Part shown: positions 45,210 to 54,719 of the stretch, in pieces
Position numbering within the stretch: the stretch's first letter is position 1
Layout: each line of letters begins with the position of its first letter
Assembly (NCBI GenBank): GCA_037045265.1
Contig: JBAOHV010000016.1
Coordinates: 186,001-250,000, forward strand
Length of the DNA stretch: 64,000 nucleotides
Reading direction: 5' to 3'
Origin: JBAOHV01 sp037045265
Lineage (GTDB): Bacteria; Actinomycetota; Acidimicrobiia; Acidimicrobiales; Microtrichaceae
Translations under genes and position numbers: made by a program
The notes under the pieces: generated by a model
Databases searched by the model: none
What the model was told of the DNA's origin: nothing
Seen by the model: the letters and a program-made list of their open reading frames with translations, nothing else

Positions 45210-48197
45210 ATGAACGACTCGACCTCACCCACTGCTGCCGAAGTAACCGTGTTGCACCGCTCGGTGCCCGGACCGAACTCGTCGGATCCGAGGGACCGTC
45301 AGGTGTTCCGCCGGGTGTTGGACCTGCTGGCGTTGGGCCTACGGGTGCGGGTCCTGGCGAGCGAGGTGCATCTGCCCGGGGGCGCACCGCGAGCATTGAG
45401 CGCAGCGGGCGCCCACGTCGAGCTCGGCGACCGCGAACCGATCACCTCACAGATTCGACGACTCGCCACCACGACCGACTGCTGGTACCTGACCGACAGC
45501 TCCCCCACCCAAGGGGTCCTGGACACGCTGGAGTCCCTGGGCGGTGCCCTCGTCATCGACCTGGATCACCTGCGATCCGAAGAGCTGGTGAGCGGAGCCC
45601 GTGCACTCCGTCCGACCGAGACCGACGGGCTGGCCACCGAGATCGACCACGTCAGGGAGTTCGAACGACGCCTGATCCGGCGTGCCGATGCGGTCCTGTG
45701 CTCGTCCGCCTGTGCGGCCGCTCCGGTCAGAGCATTGCTCGACGCCACCAGCTCCGACGCCGGCTCCGGCACCCGGGTCCACCTGGTCGCGCCAACGGCG
45801 CCGGTCATCGAGCGCACCGCCGGTGACCGCGCCCCGTCGCTGGTCCTGCCCGGCAGGTTCAGCGACGAGTTCGCCACTCCCGATGAGACCATCACCCGGC
45901 GCGTTCTCGACACCGCCGAGAACGCCGGTCATGACACCCGCCCGGCTGACCGGCTCGCGCTCGTCGGCGAGGACACCGTGCCGCTTCTGCGACGGGGCTT
46001 CTCAGCCGGATTCGACGTGGTCGCCCGCCGCGATGCGTGGGCGGTCACCCGCACATCACACGGAGTGCTCGACGTCCGCAGCCACGGCGTCGCCACCACA
46101 GCTCGCCGGGCCGAGCTTGCCGCCGCTGGCGTGCCATACATCGTGTCGAGCATCGCTCTAGGCGGCACCGAGCTGCCCGGCGCCGCGGGCGAGCTCCACA
46201 GCGACGACCCTGCCGAGCAGTGGAGCCTGCTCGTGCGGCTGCGCGACGACCCGGCATTCGCCCGAGCCGTGTCGAACGACCTGCGGGAGCTCGCCACTGC
46301 TACCGATCCTGGCTCCACCCGGGCTCAGCTCCGTGCGGTCCTGGCCGAGCTGGGCCTGCATCCGGGCGACCCATCGGACAGCTGTGCACAGGGTCTGACA
46401 GCCGCCAACCAGACCGAGGAGTACCGCCGGAGCGCCGACGGCGGCAGCCTCGCCGCGGCCGACCCTCGCATCGCCGAGCTCGAATCGGCGATGGTTCCTC
46501 TCCGGCTCCTGTCACGAGACGACAGCATCAACCTCCAGAGCACCATGGACGCGGACCAGCGCTACCGGGTGTTCGCTCGCACCCACCTGTCGGACGGGCC
46601 GGGTGTCGCGCCCCCTCCGACCCCGGGCGCCGACGATGTGCGTTTCAGCGTCCTGGTGCCGACCTGGAACACCGACCCCCGGTTGCTGCAAGAGTGCGTC
46701 CGCTCGGTGCTCGACCAGACGCACTCGAACTGGGAGCTGTGCATCGTGGACGACGGTTCCACCGACACGGCGCACCTGGACGTGTTGAGGGCCTTCGCCG
46801 AGAGCGACCCACGCGTGCTCGTCGCGGAGAACCGCTGGAACCAGGGCATCGCCATGGCGACGAACGACGCCTACGCCATGTCGAGCGGCGAATGGATCGT
46901 CCTGTTGGACCACGACGACGTCCTCAAGCCCGACGCCCTCGCCTGGGTGGCGGCCTACGTGACCCGCTGCGACGACTACGACCTGTGGTACTCCGACGAG
47001 GACAAGATCGGCCTGGACGGGCGGCTGGTCATGCCGTTCTTCAAGCCGGACTGGTCGCCCGACCTGCTGGACGGCGTCAACTACGTGTGTCACCTCCTGT
47101 GCGTCAGGCGGACGCTCATGGACCGGGTCGGCGGGTTCCGCGCCGGCTTCGACGGCGCCCAGGACTTCGACCTGGTCCTGCGCCTCACCGAGCAGGCCCG
47201 CAGGGTGGGCCACATCTCCAAGCCGCTGTACTCGTGGCGCATGGTCGAGGGATCGACGGCGCTCGACACCGGCTCCAAACCCAAGGCCCACCACGCCGGC
47301 CATCAGGCGCTCGTCGACGCGCTCGACCGACGCTTCGTGCCCGGGGTCGTCGAAGACGGTGCGGCGGACACGACCCACGTCGTGCGCTACTCGGTCGACA
47401 CAGAGCAGTTGCTCACGATCATGATCCCCACCCGTGACCGGGTCGATCTGCTGAAGGCCTGCGTGGAGCGCCTGGAGCTGGCCACCGGCGGTGTCCGCTA
47501 CGAGCTCCTGGTGGTCGACAACCACTCGGACGACCCGGCGACCCTCGCCTACCTGGAAGACCTGATCGCCAGCGGCCACCAGGTCGTGCGCTACCCGCAC
47601 GACTTCTCCTTCGCCCGCCAGATCGACCTGGGGGCGCTCCATGCGCGCGGCGAGCTCCTGTTGATCCTGAACAACGACGCGCTGGCCCGCAACAGCGACT
47701 GGCTCGTCCGGATGATGGAGCAGGCACAGCGCCCCGAGGTCGGCCTGGTCGGCGCACGGCTCATGTTCCCCGAGGACCAGCGCGACGGCCGCCCCCAGCA
47801 CGAGGGCATAGTCATGGGAATGGCGGGACTCGCCTACAACATCGACCTGGGCGGATACATGGGCCTGGACCAGTTCGTGCGGAACTGCTCCTCGGTGACC
47901 GCTGCCTGCGTGATGCTGCGCACCTCGGTGCTACGAGCGGTGGCGGGCATGGACGAGCGCCTGCGGGTCGCCTACAACGACGTCGACTTCGGTCTGCGGA
48001 TCAGCGAGATGGGTTACCGCGTCGTCTACACACCCCACGCGGTCCTCGAGCACCCCGAGTCGGCGTCGCGCGGTTCGCTGCACCCGACCGAGGACGAGGA
48101 GTGGCTGATCGACCGGTGGGGCGTCAAGGGCGACCTGCGCGAGCCGTTCGTGAACCCGCACTTCGAGTGGCTGATGCCGGTGTTCTACCGGCTCTGA
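45210..48197 (+). CDS. Large glycosyltransferase: GT4-like N-terminal domain plus two GT2 domains
   Basis: The 995-residue protein has three parts. Residues ~10-400 look like a GT-B domain (LDLLALGLRVRVLASEV, RRADAVLCSSACA, APSLVLPGRFSDEF, GVPYIVSSIALGGTELPGA), but the EX7E donor motif is not recognisable. The first GT2 domain (about 478-700) has FSVLVPTWNTDPRLLQ, ELCIVDDGSTD, IVLLDHDDVLKPD (DxD) and FDGAQDFDLVLRL. The second GT2 domain (about 733-960) has LLTIMIPTRDRVDLL, LLVVDNHSDDP, LLLILNNDALARN and YNDVDFGLRISEMG. Tandem GT2 domains in one chain usually alternate two linkages in a polymer, for example rhamnan synthesis. The frame is intact over 3 kb. Confidence 0.9.
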   Translation: MNDSTSPTAAEVTVLHRSVPGPNSSDPRDRQVFRRVLDLLALGLRVRVLASEVHLPGGAPRALSAAGAHVELGDREPITSQIRRLATTTDCWYLTDSSPTQGVLDTLESLGGALVIDLDHLRSEELVSGARALRPTETDGLATEIDHVREFERRLIRRADAVLCSSACAAAPVRALLDATSSDAGSGTRVHLVAPTAPVIERTAGDRAPSLVLPGRFSDEFATPDETITRRVLDTAENAGHDTRPADRLALVGEDTVPLLRRGFSAGFDVVARRDAWAVTRTSHGVLDVRSHGVATTARRAELAAAGVPYIVSSIALGGTELPGAAGELHSDDPAEQWSLLVRLRDDPAFARAVSNDLRELATATDPGSTRAQLRAVLAELGLHPGDPSDSCAQGLTAANQTEEYRRSADGGSLAAADPRIAELESAMVPLRLLSRDDSINLQSTMDADQRYRVFARTHLSDGPGVAPPPTPGADDVRFSVLVPTWNTDPRLLQECVRSVLDQTHSNWELCIVDDGSTDTAHLDVLRAFAESDPRVLVAENRWNQGIAMATNDAYAMSSGEWIVLLDHDDVLKPDALAWVAAYVTRCDDYDLWYSDEDKIGLDGRLVMPFFKPDWSPDLLDGVNYVCHLLCVRRTLMDRVGGFRAGFDGAQDFDLVLRLTEQARRVGHISKPLYSWRMVEGSTALDTGSKPKAHHAGHQALVDALDRRFVPGVVEDGAADTTHVVRYSVDTEQLLTIMIPTRDRVDLLKACVERLELATGGVRYELLVVDNHSDDPATLAYLEDLIASGHQVVRYPHDFSFARQIDLGALHARGELLLILNNDALARNSDWLVRMMEQAQRPEVGLVGARLMFPEDQRDGRPQHEGIVMGMAGLAYNIDLGGYMGLDQFVRNCSSVTAACVMLRTSVLRAVAGMDERLRVAYNDVDFGLRISEMGYRVVYTPHAVLEHPESASRGSLHPTEDEEWLIDRWGVKGDLREPFVNPHFEWLMPVFYRL

Positions 48198-48227
48198 CAA
48201 CCGACCTTCAGGGATTCGGACCCCGTC

Positions 48228-48247
48228 GCCCGGTTCGGCTACCGGGC
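48228..48247. terminator. Hairpin between convergent glycosyltransferase genes
   Basis: A perfect 7-bp stem (48228-48234 with 48241-48247) with a 6-nt loop spans the stop of the minus-strand gene, 31 bp after the plus-strand stop. There is no T-run. Confidence 0.4.
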
Positions 48248-50547
48248 CTGCCAGGCGCTCACGAGCAGGTCCCTGGCGATACGCCCTACCTGCTCGTAGC
48301 CGAACGGTTCGAGCGCCGAAGCGGCGGCCTCGACCAGGCCGGCTCGCAGGCTTGCGTCCTCACGAACGGAGGTCATCAGCGCCGCCGCTGCATCCAGGTC
48401 GGGTTCGGCCCAATGGCCGTGGGCCGGGTAGTGGTGCCCGGGTCCCACGTCGATCAGGTCGTAGGGAACCAGCAGGGCGCTGCGGTCGTCCATGAAGTCG
48501 AGGTTCCCCGAGTAGCCGGTTGCCACGACCGGGGTGCCGACCGCCATCGCCTCGGCCATCGTCAGACCGAGCCCCTCGGCCCGGTGAAGCGACACGTAGC
48601 AGTCCGCTGCGGCCACGAGCGCTAGGCGGTCCTCGGCCGGGAGCATACGGTCCCACAGCTCTACGTCGTCGTGGTCGGCCACCGCGGCCGCTATCCGCTC
48701 CTTGTCGCGGGGAACACGTCGCCGTTGATCGACTTGAGGATCAGACGTGTGCCGTCGTCGCGTCCGAATGCGCGCCTGTACGCGGCGAGAAGGCCCAGCG
48801 GGTTCTTGCGTTCGACGACTGACAGGAAGTCGAACGAGAACAGGAAGGTGAAGCGGTCGTCCAGGCCCAGCCGCCGTCTGGCGGACGAGACGTCGCTCGG
48901 AGGCTCGAACACCAGCGGGGACGGGACCACCGAGACAGGAACTCGTCTCGCCGAGGCGAAGGCGTCGTGCAGGTAGGAGGTGGCCGCCCAGACCTCGTCG
49001 ACGTGGTCGAACGCGGCCAGCTGGTTCTCCTTCATGACGTCGCTCTCCCAGTACCACAACCCGATGTTGTGGTGCCCCTGGAAGAACTCGACGCCAACGT
49101 CGGCGACGAACAACGGGAGCTGGTCCGGCACGATCAGCAGCAGGTTGAAGTGGTAGGGACGATCGGTGCTGCCGTCGGAGGTGGCGCTCTGCTGCGACGA
49201 AGTCCTGTCGTAGGTAACCGTCGACGTGGGCACTCCCGCCGATTCGAGCGCCCGGAGCATCTGGCGTGCTGCCACCCCCAGACCGAGCTCCGCGCCCAGG
49301 TAGCCGACCAGGTTCACCCCGAACGGCTTGGGAACGTCGTGCGTCCGAGCTGGCGGATGAGAAGCGGCCCCGATCGGCGACGAGGAGCGCGGGAGGGTCG
49401 AGAGAGCCGTCTGTCCCTCGTCCAGCCCGCTGGTCCACAACCACTGACGGAACGAGCTCCTGTCCCGCCAGCGGGGAGACTCGAAGGCCCGCTGCAGGTC
49501 TACCCGCGAGTCGTGGAGCAGGTCGGCGCCCAGCGAGACGCTGGTCCCATCGGCCCTTCCCGGCCCTGACAATGCCGCGACGAATGCTTCGACCTCACCG
49601 CTCACGTAGGGGTTCGCTCGCCTGTCACCGGAGCGAAGTCCGTCGTGGAACCATCGCCGCAAGGCCGGGGTCACATCCACCCCGGGTAGCAGCATCGGGT
49701 CGGGGGCGTCCTGGGAGGCGTGCCAGCCTGCGTCCTCGAGCATCCGCGCCATGCGGGAGCACAGCTCACGGAGCGCCGGCGACGAGCTGACGGGGCGGCG
49801 TGGCAGCTCGCCCGTGGCAGCGAACCACCACGGTGTCGTCGGGTCGAAATGGGCCATGTCAGCCAGTGCCAGCGGCCCGCAGGCAGTGACGATCGAGTGT
49901 CCGTCCAGTTCCAGAGCCACCTCATCGGTGCAGTGCGCGGACAGGCGGAACCGTGGATCGACGCAGAGATCCATCCCCTCGAGCGGCGACCACCAGGGCA
50001 TGGACGTCCGCTCAGGTCGTTCTCCCCCACTCTGCCCCTCGGTGTCGCCGGGCGTCACAACCCAGTCGAGCACCCTGTTGCGCCACCAGCTCAGCGTGGA
50101 GTCCTCGGCGGTGCCCAGAATGAGCAACCCCGGCTCGACACCTCCCCATCCCTGACCTGTGGCTCCGTCGACCCGACGGGCGCGGGCCAGAGCCCGTCCC
50201 GCGGACACCAGGTCGTCGAGACGGTCGAGCACGACGAACGAGTCGTCGAGAACCACGAACGGACCTTCGGCACCAGCGGTCGCCAGAGCTGCCACTGCCC
50301 ACGGCACAGCGGCCCATCCTGCTTGTGCCTCGCCGGCGATCATCACGAGGTCGGCGAACCGTACCGGTTCCAGGTCGAGGCGCTGGGCGACCATCACGTC
50401 CTCGGCCGGGCGCTCGTCCAGCCTTGCGTCGCACCACAGCTCGGTCAGCTCGGCGTCGGGGTGCACCCGTCGTAGCGATTCCTCGAGGACCCGGGCCCGG
50501 GCCCTGCGGCGGGATGTGGTGAGCATGAGCACGTGCACGCCCGACAT
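48239..50547 (-). CDS. GT4 glycosyltransferase with ~400-residue N-terminal extension (one frame break)
   Basis: The protein is about 768 residues. Residues 1-200 hold an alpha/beta region (HVLMLTTSRRRARARVLEE, FVVLDDSFVVLDRL, GWGGVEPGLLIL) that resembles a nucleotide-sugar-dependent or GT-A-like domain without a clear DxD. Residues ~200-400 are predicted mixed helix. The C-terminal half (from about 405) is GT-B: GVNLVGYLGAELGLGVAARQ, WYWESDVMKENQLAAFD and LFSFDFLSVVERKNPLGLLAAY. It ends with a donor site in CYVSLHRAEGLGLTMAEAM (EX7E). A break lies in CCCC near 48710. The N-terminal domain is not one I recognise. The ATG at 50547 is the first in the domain frame. Confidence 0.8.
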
Positions 50548-50617
50548 TCTGGACCGGAACGTCGACCTACACTCGAACCGGTCCACCAGGGCCGAATGAC
50601 GAGGAGCGCGACGCCAC

Positions 50618-50989
50618 ATGGGACTTCGATCGACGGCCGGCACGATGCGGGCCTTCCCGACCCTCGGTCGCAGGACGTTCGCCTCTGAGGTCCGCCTCGA
50701 CGACGTCGAACGGCGCATCGACGCTCTCGGCGACGAGATCGGCCGGCTGCGACACCAGGTCGGTGATCACACCGAGACCCTGACCGGTCTCCTGCGCCGC
50801 ACAACCGCGCTCGAACAGCTCGTCGAGCAGCTCCACGCCTCCATCCAGGCCGCCGACCCGCAGGCCACCATGGACGTCGTCTCGTCGGTGCAGCGCCACG
50901 TGAGCGCCCTCTCGGTCCAGATGACCGAGCAGCTCAACCGCTCCTCCGACCTGATCGCCGAGCTGGCGACTCCGCACGAGGGCGCCTGA
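50618..50989 (+). CDS. Small coiled-coil protein divergent from a large glycosyltransferase
   Basis: This 123-residue protein has a basic start (MGLRSTAGTMRAFPTLGRR) and then two helical stretches. The first, VRLDDVERRIDALGDEIGRLR, has clear heptads and continues through HTETLTGLLRRTTALEQLVEQL. The second is TMDVVSSVQRHVSALSVQMTEQ. No family was recognised. GAGGAG lies about 11 nt before the ATG. It starts 70 bp from the divergent 48239-50547 glycosyltransferase gene, as the 80-residue helical protein does next to the 45210 enzyme. A scaffold or oligomerisation role is speculative. Confidence 0.6.
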   Translation: MGLRSTAGTMRAFPTLGRRTFASEVRLDDVERRIDALGDEIGRLRHQVGDHTETLTGLLRRTTALEQLVEQLHASIQAADPQATMDVVSSVQRHVSALSVQMTEQLNRSSDLIAELATPHEGA

Positions 50990-51005
50990 CGCTCAGGTGC
51001 TCAGC

Positions 51006-51866
51006 TCAGGAGCTCAGCTCTGCAACCACCTCGGCGAGCGGCTCACGGAAGTCGCGCAACTCCCCGAGCCCGGAGTGACGAAGAGCGAAGTTGTCGAGCA
51101 CCGAGTTCGCGGGACGCGGCGCCATCGGCGGCGCATCCGCAGGACGTGCCGCGTCGAAAGCAGCTGTCGAGATCGGTCGCACCTTGTCGCGGGGATGGCC
51201 TGCCGCGACGAGGATCTCGCCCACGAACTCGTACCAGCTGACCGCCCCCTGGTTCGTAACATGGTGGATGCCGGGAACTCGGGCCACCGCCAGCTCGACC
51301 AGCTTGGCCGCCAGGTCCCCTGCGAACGTCGGATGGCCGCGCTGGTCGTCGACGAAGGTCAACTCGTCGTGCTCGTCAGCCAGGCGAAGCACTGTCTTGA
51401 CCATGTTGTTGCCGTGGCGTCCACAGACCCACGACGTGCGGGCGATCGTCCAGCCGGGATCGAGCTCGCGCTCTCCACCGAGCTTGGTGTGGCCGTACAC
51501 CGACGCCGGAGCCGGCTGGTCCCACTCCGTGTACGGCTCGGCCTTGGTCCCGTCGAAGACGTAGTCGGTCGACACGTAGACGACGTGCGCCCCGACCCGA
51601 CGCGCTCCGTCGGCGAGGAACCTCGTGGCCAGGCAGTTGACCCTGTGAGCGGTCTCCACTTCGACCTCGCAGCGGTCCACAGCGGTGAACGCTGCACCGT
51701 GGATGATCACGTCGGGTTCGAACGAGGTGACCACGGCCAGCACTGCGTCCCGGTCGGTCAGATCGCAGTTGTGCAGGTCGACTCCGAGAACCTCGTGGCG
51801 GTCCGCTACGAGCGGCACCACCTCTGATCCGAGCTGTCCGGCGCTACCGGTGACGAGGATCCGCAC
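51006..51866 (-). CDS. rmlD: dTDP-4-dehydrorhamnose reductase
   Basis: RmlD makes dTDP-L-rhamnose by NAD(P)H reduction of the 4-keto group. The 286-residue enzyme begins RILVTGSAGQLGSEV, with CDLTDRDAVLAVV and IIHGAAFTAVDRCE. It has the STDYVFDGT Ser-Thr-Asp and SVYGHTKLGGER Tyr-Lys sites, typical of RmlD. It is intact and ends the rml operon. The start is GTG at 51866, 3 bp after the rmlB stop. The product feeds rhamnosyltransferases, such as those predicted in this window. Confidence 0.95.
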   Translation of the reverse strand: MRILVTGSAGQLGSEVVPLVADRHEVLGVDLHNCDLTDRDAVLAVVTSFEPDVIIHGAAFTAVDRCEVEVETAHRVNCLATRFLADGARRVGAHVVYVSTDYVFDGTKAEPYTEWDQPAPASVYGHTKLGGERELDPGWTIARTSWVCGRHGNNMVKTVLRLADEHDELTFVDDQRGHPTFAGDLAAKLVELAVARVPGIHHVTNQGAVSWYEFVGEILVAAGHPRDKVRPISTAAFDAARPADAPPMAPRPANSVLDNFALRHSGLGELRDFREPLAEVVAELSS

Positions 51867-51869
51867 GGC

Positions 51870-52840
51870 TCAGCGGTTCTTCACGCGGTCACGCAACGGG
51901 ACCCACCATGCGCGGTTGTCCACGTACCAGCGGATCGTCTCGTCGATCGCCTCCTCGAACGTGTGGGCCGGCTTCCAACCGAGCTGGGCGACCTTGTCGA
52001 CGGCGATCGAGTAGCGGCGATCGTGGCCCTTGCGATCCTCGACGTACTCGACGGCGGACTCGTCCTTGTCGAGCGCCGCCAGGATGGTGTCGGTGATCTC
52101 GCGGTTGGTCTTCTCGTTGCCGGCACCGATGTTGTAGATCTGCCCGACCGTGCCCGCCCGACGCACCAGGTCGACCCCGGTGCAGTTGTCGCGCGACGAA
52201 CAGCCAGTCGCGGATGTTCAGCCCGTCGCCGTACAGCGGGACCCTGCCGCCCTCGAGCAGCGTGGTGACGAAGAACGGGATCAGCTTCTCGGGGAACTGG
52301 TAGGGACCGAACTGGTTGGACGAACGGGTGACCACCACAGGCAGCTCGTACGTCTCGTGGTAGGCCAGCGCGATCAGGTCGGAACCGGCCTTCGCCGCCG
52401 AGTAGGGGGAACGTGGCTGGAGGGGGTCGGTCTCGGTGAACGAACCCTGTTCGATCGAGCCGTAGACCTCGTCGGTGGAGATGTGCACGAACCGCTCGAC
52501 ACCCAGCTGAACGGCGGTGTCGCACAGCACGTTCGTGCCGCTGCAGTTGGTTCGCACGAACACGTCGGGATCGAGCAGCGAGCGGTCGACGTGGCTCTCG
52601 GCCGCGAAGTGCACGACCTGGTCACAGCCCTCCATCGCCGAGCGGACCGCGTCCCGGTCGCAGATGTCGCCGTGCACGAACTCGAAGCGCGTGTCGTCCT
52701 CCAGGTCGACCAGGCTCTCGCGGTTGCCCGCGTAGGTCAGCGCGTCGTAGACACGCACCGAGTCGTCGGTCGTGGCCAGGATGTGGCGCGCGTGAGTTCG
52801 ATCCGATGAAGCCGGCGGCTCCTGTGACGAGCAGTCTCAT
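51870..52840 (-). CDS. rmlB: dTDP-glucose 4,6-dehydratase (two frame breaks)
   Basis: RmlB converts dTDP-glucose to dTDP-4-keto-6-deoxyglucose. It has MRLLVTGAAGFIGSN, then after a break near 52797 VYDALTYAGNRESLVDLE. Catalytic regions follow: HFAAESHVDRSL, ISTDEVYGSIEQGSF (Thr-Asp-Glu) and RSPYSAAKAGSD (Tyr-Lys). A second break near 52190 sits in the NIRDWLFV region. The end is IGAGNEKTNREITD and a GWKPAHTFEEAI tail. The total of ~323 residues is normal. The order rmlA, rmlC, rmlB, rmlD on one strand confirms the pathway. Confidence 0.9.
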
Positions 52841-52904
52841 GCGGTAGATCCTTGCAGGGTCTCGGTGGGGTCTGGGGAACCTGTCGGTGCTGTTCGGAAG
52901 GCTG

Positions 52905-53471
52905 TCAGGTGCGCAGGCTGGAGTGCGGCTGCCACATCGGTTCGATCTCACTGCGCCGCGGGTTGGCCTGGTCGCGCGCGGACAGGATCGGGGAATCGAC
53001 GCCCCAGTCGGCGGCAATCGCCGGGTCGTCCCAGGCCACACCCAGCTCGTCGGCGGGGTTGTAGTAGCCGTCGACCAGATAGGTGATCGCCATGTCGGTG
53101 ATCGACGCGAAGCCATGGGCCACCCCAGGGGGGATGTAGACACCCAGGTGGTTGTTCTCGGCTCCGTCGACCTCACCCAGATCGAGCATCTGGGTGGCGC
53201 CATCGGTGGGGCTACCCTGACGAAGGTCGTGCAGCACGACCCGCGCATGGCCGAACGGTACGACCCAGTAGTCGGCCTGGTGCAGGTGGTAGTGGAGCCC
53301 GACGATGCAACCGGCGATCCGGTTGCCACGGTTGCCCTGGATCATCTCGCGGCTCTTCGGGAACCACTCGCGGCGGTAGTTCTCGATGAAGTAGCCGCGT
53401 TCGTCGCCGAACTTCTGCGGTTCGACGACGAACACGCCCGAGATCGTGTCGGACTCGACGATGTCTGCCAT
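52905..53471 (-). CDS. rmlC: dTDP-4-dehydrorhamnose 3,5-epimerase
   Basis: RmlC epimerises the 4-keto-6-deoxyglucose unit at C3 and C5. The 188-residue cupin has VVEPQKFGDERGYFIENYR, GLHYHLHQADYWVV (catalytic His region), RVVLHDLRQGSPT and GVYIPPGVAHGFAS, followed by ITYLVDGYYNP. The H-A-D pattern of the family is kept. The length is typical and the frame intact. The ATG at 53471 gives the classic start before the VESDTISGVFVVEP strand. It sits 64 bp upstream of rmlB. Confidence 0.93.
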   Translation of the reverse strand: MADIVESDTISGVFVVEPQKFGDERGYFIENYRREWFPKSREMIQGNRGNRIAGCIVGLHYHLHQADYWVVPFGHARVVLHDLRQGSPTDGATQMLDLGEVDGAENNHLGVYIPPGVAHGFASITDMAITYLVDGYYNPADELGVAWDDPAIAADWGVDSPILSARDQANPRRSEIEPMWQPHSSLRT

Positions 53472-53554
53472 GGCGGCGCGCTCCTGTGCTGGTTGGTGAC
53501 GGGGCTGAGTGGACCGGACTGGGTGCGACACCGGCAGGTGCCGGTGGCGGGCCC

Positions 53555-54661
53555 CTACTCGAGGTCGATCGAGCAGTGGTCCCCGATCATCAGTCGGGTG
53601 GCCTTGGGGCGTTGGCCGCTGCGATGCACGTGTGCGTCACGCCCGATCAACGAGTCGACCAGGCGTGGCACACCCGAGATGACCGCTCTGGCGAGGACCA
53701 CCGAGTTGTCGAGCTCGCTGTGCTCGATCCGACAATCCTCGGCGACAGCGGTGAACGGCCCGATGTAGGCGTCGCTCACGAGGGTGCCGGCGCCGATGAT
53801 GGCCGGGCCACGGACATGGCTGGCGACTATCCGGGCACCGGACTCGACCACCACACGCCCGTCGATGACGCTGGCATCGTCGACGTCACCGTCGATCCGG
53901 GTCTCGAGCTCTTCGAGCACCCGACGGTTCGACTCGAGCAGCGGGTCCTTCTTGCCGGTGTCGAGCCACCACCCCTGCAACTCGTCATGACGAACCACCT
54001 GACCGTGGTCTATCAACCACTGGATGGCATCGGTGATCTCGAGCTCACCACGGGGTGAGGGGTCGATGGAAGCGACCGCCTCGTGGATGGCAGGGGTGAA
54101 CAGGTACACGCCGACGAGTGCCAGATCGGACGGAGGATCCTCGGGCTTCTCGATCAGTTCGACCACATGGCCCTGCTCATCGACGCGAGCGACGCCGAAG
54201 CGCTGGGGATCGGGCACCGGGCACAACAGGATCTGCGCCGCTGGAGCCGGCACCGCACCGTCCAGGGTCGGCGCCGCGGCCGCGGCCTTTCCCTTTTCGA
54301 ACACCGACACGAAGTCGACGAGGCCCTGTTGGAGCATGTTGTCGCCCAGGTACATGACGAAGTCGTCGTCACCGAGGAAGTCACGGGCGATGCGCACGCA
54401 GTGCGCCAGCCCGAGCGGCTCGTCCTGGGGGATGTATGTGACCGACGCTCCGAACGAGGAGCCGTCACCGACGGCGTCTCTGACCTCGGGACCGGTCTCG
54501 CCGGTGACGATGCCGATCTCGGTGATGCCCGCCTCGACCATGTCCTCGATCCCGTAGAACAGGATCGGCTTGTTGGCCACAGGGACCAGCTGCTTGGCGC
54601 TGGTATGGGTGATCGGTCGCAGACGTGTCCCGGCTCCGCCGGAGAGGATGAGGCCTTTCAC
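53555..54661 (-). CDS. rmlA: Glucose-1-phosphate thymidylyltransferase, long type
   Basis: RmlA makes dTDP-glucose from glucose-1-phosphate and dTTP. This 368-residue form has GLILSGGAGTRLRPITHTSAKQ, PVANKPILFYGIEDM, YLGDNMLQQG (Asp metal ligand) and LIEKPEDPPSDLA. A C-terminal left-handed beta-helix (about 250-355) carries hexapeptides such as RVVVESGARIVASHV. The long type with beta-helix is the RmlA3-like class also found in actinobacteria and archaea. The start is GTG at 54661, 8 nt after a TAGCGT box. It heads the rml operon. Confidence 0.93.
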   Translation of the reverse strand: MKGLILSGGAGTRLRPITHTSAKQLVPVANKPILFYGIEDMVEAGITEIGIVTGETGPEVRDAVGDGSSFGASVTYIPQDEPLGLAHCVRIARDFLGDDDFVMYLGDNMLQQGLVDFVSVFEKGKAAAAAPTLDGAVPAPAAQILLCPVPDPQRFGVARVDEQGHVVELIEKPEDPPSDLALVGVYLFTPAIHEAVASIDPSPRGELEITDAIQWLIDHGQVVRHDELQGWWLDTGKKDPLLESNRRVLEELETRIDGDVDDASVIDGRVVVESGARIVASHVRGPAIIGAGTLVSDAYIGPFTAVAEDCRIEHSELDNSVVLARAVISGVPRLVDSLIGRDAHVHRSGQRPKATRLMIGDHCSIDLE

Positions 54662-54669
54662 GACCGACG

Positions 54670-54675
54670 ACGCTA
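54670..54675 (-). promoter_or_regulatory. Candidate -10 box (TAGCGT) of the rml operon
   Basis: Read on the minus strand, TAGCGT ends 8 nt before the rmlA GTG at 54661, again without a ribosome binding site. Confidence 0.45.
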
Positions 54676-54719
54676 CTAGTTCTTCCCCCCGGCCCCCGTA
54701 CGGGCCAGGGAGGGAACGG

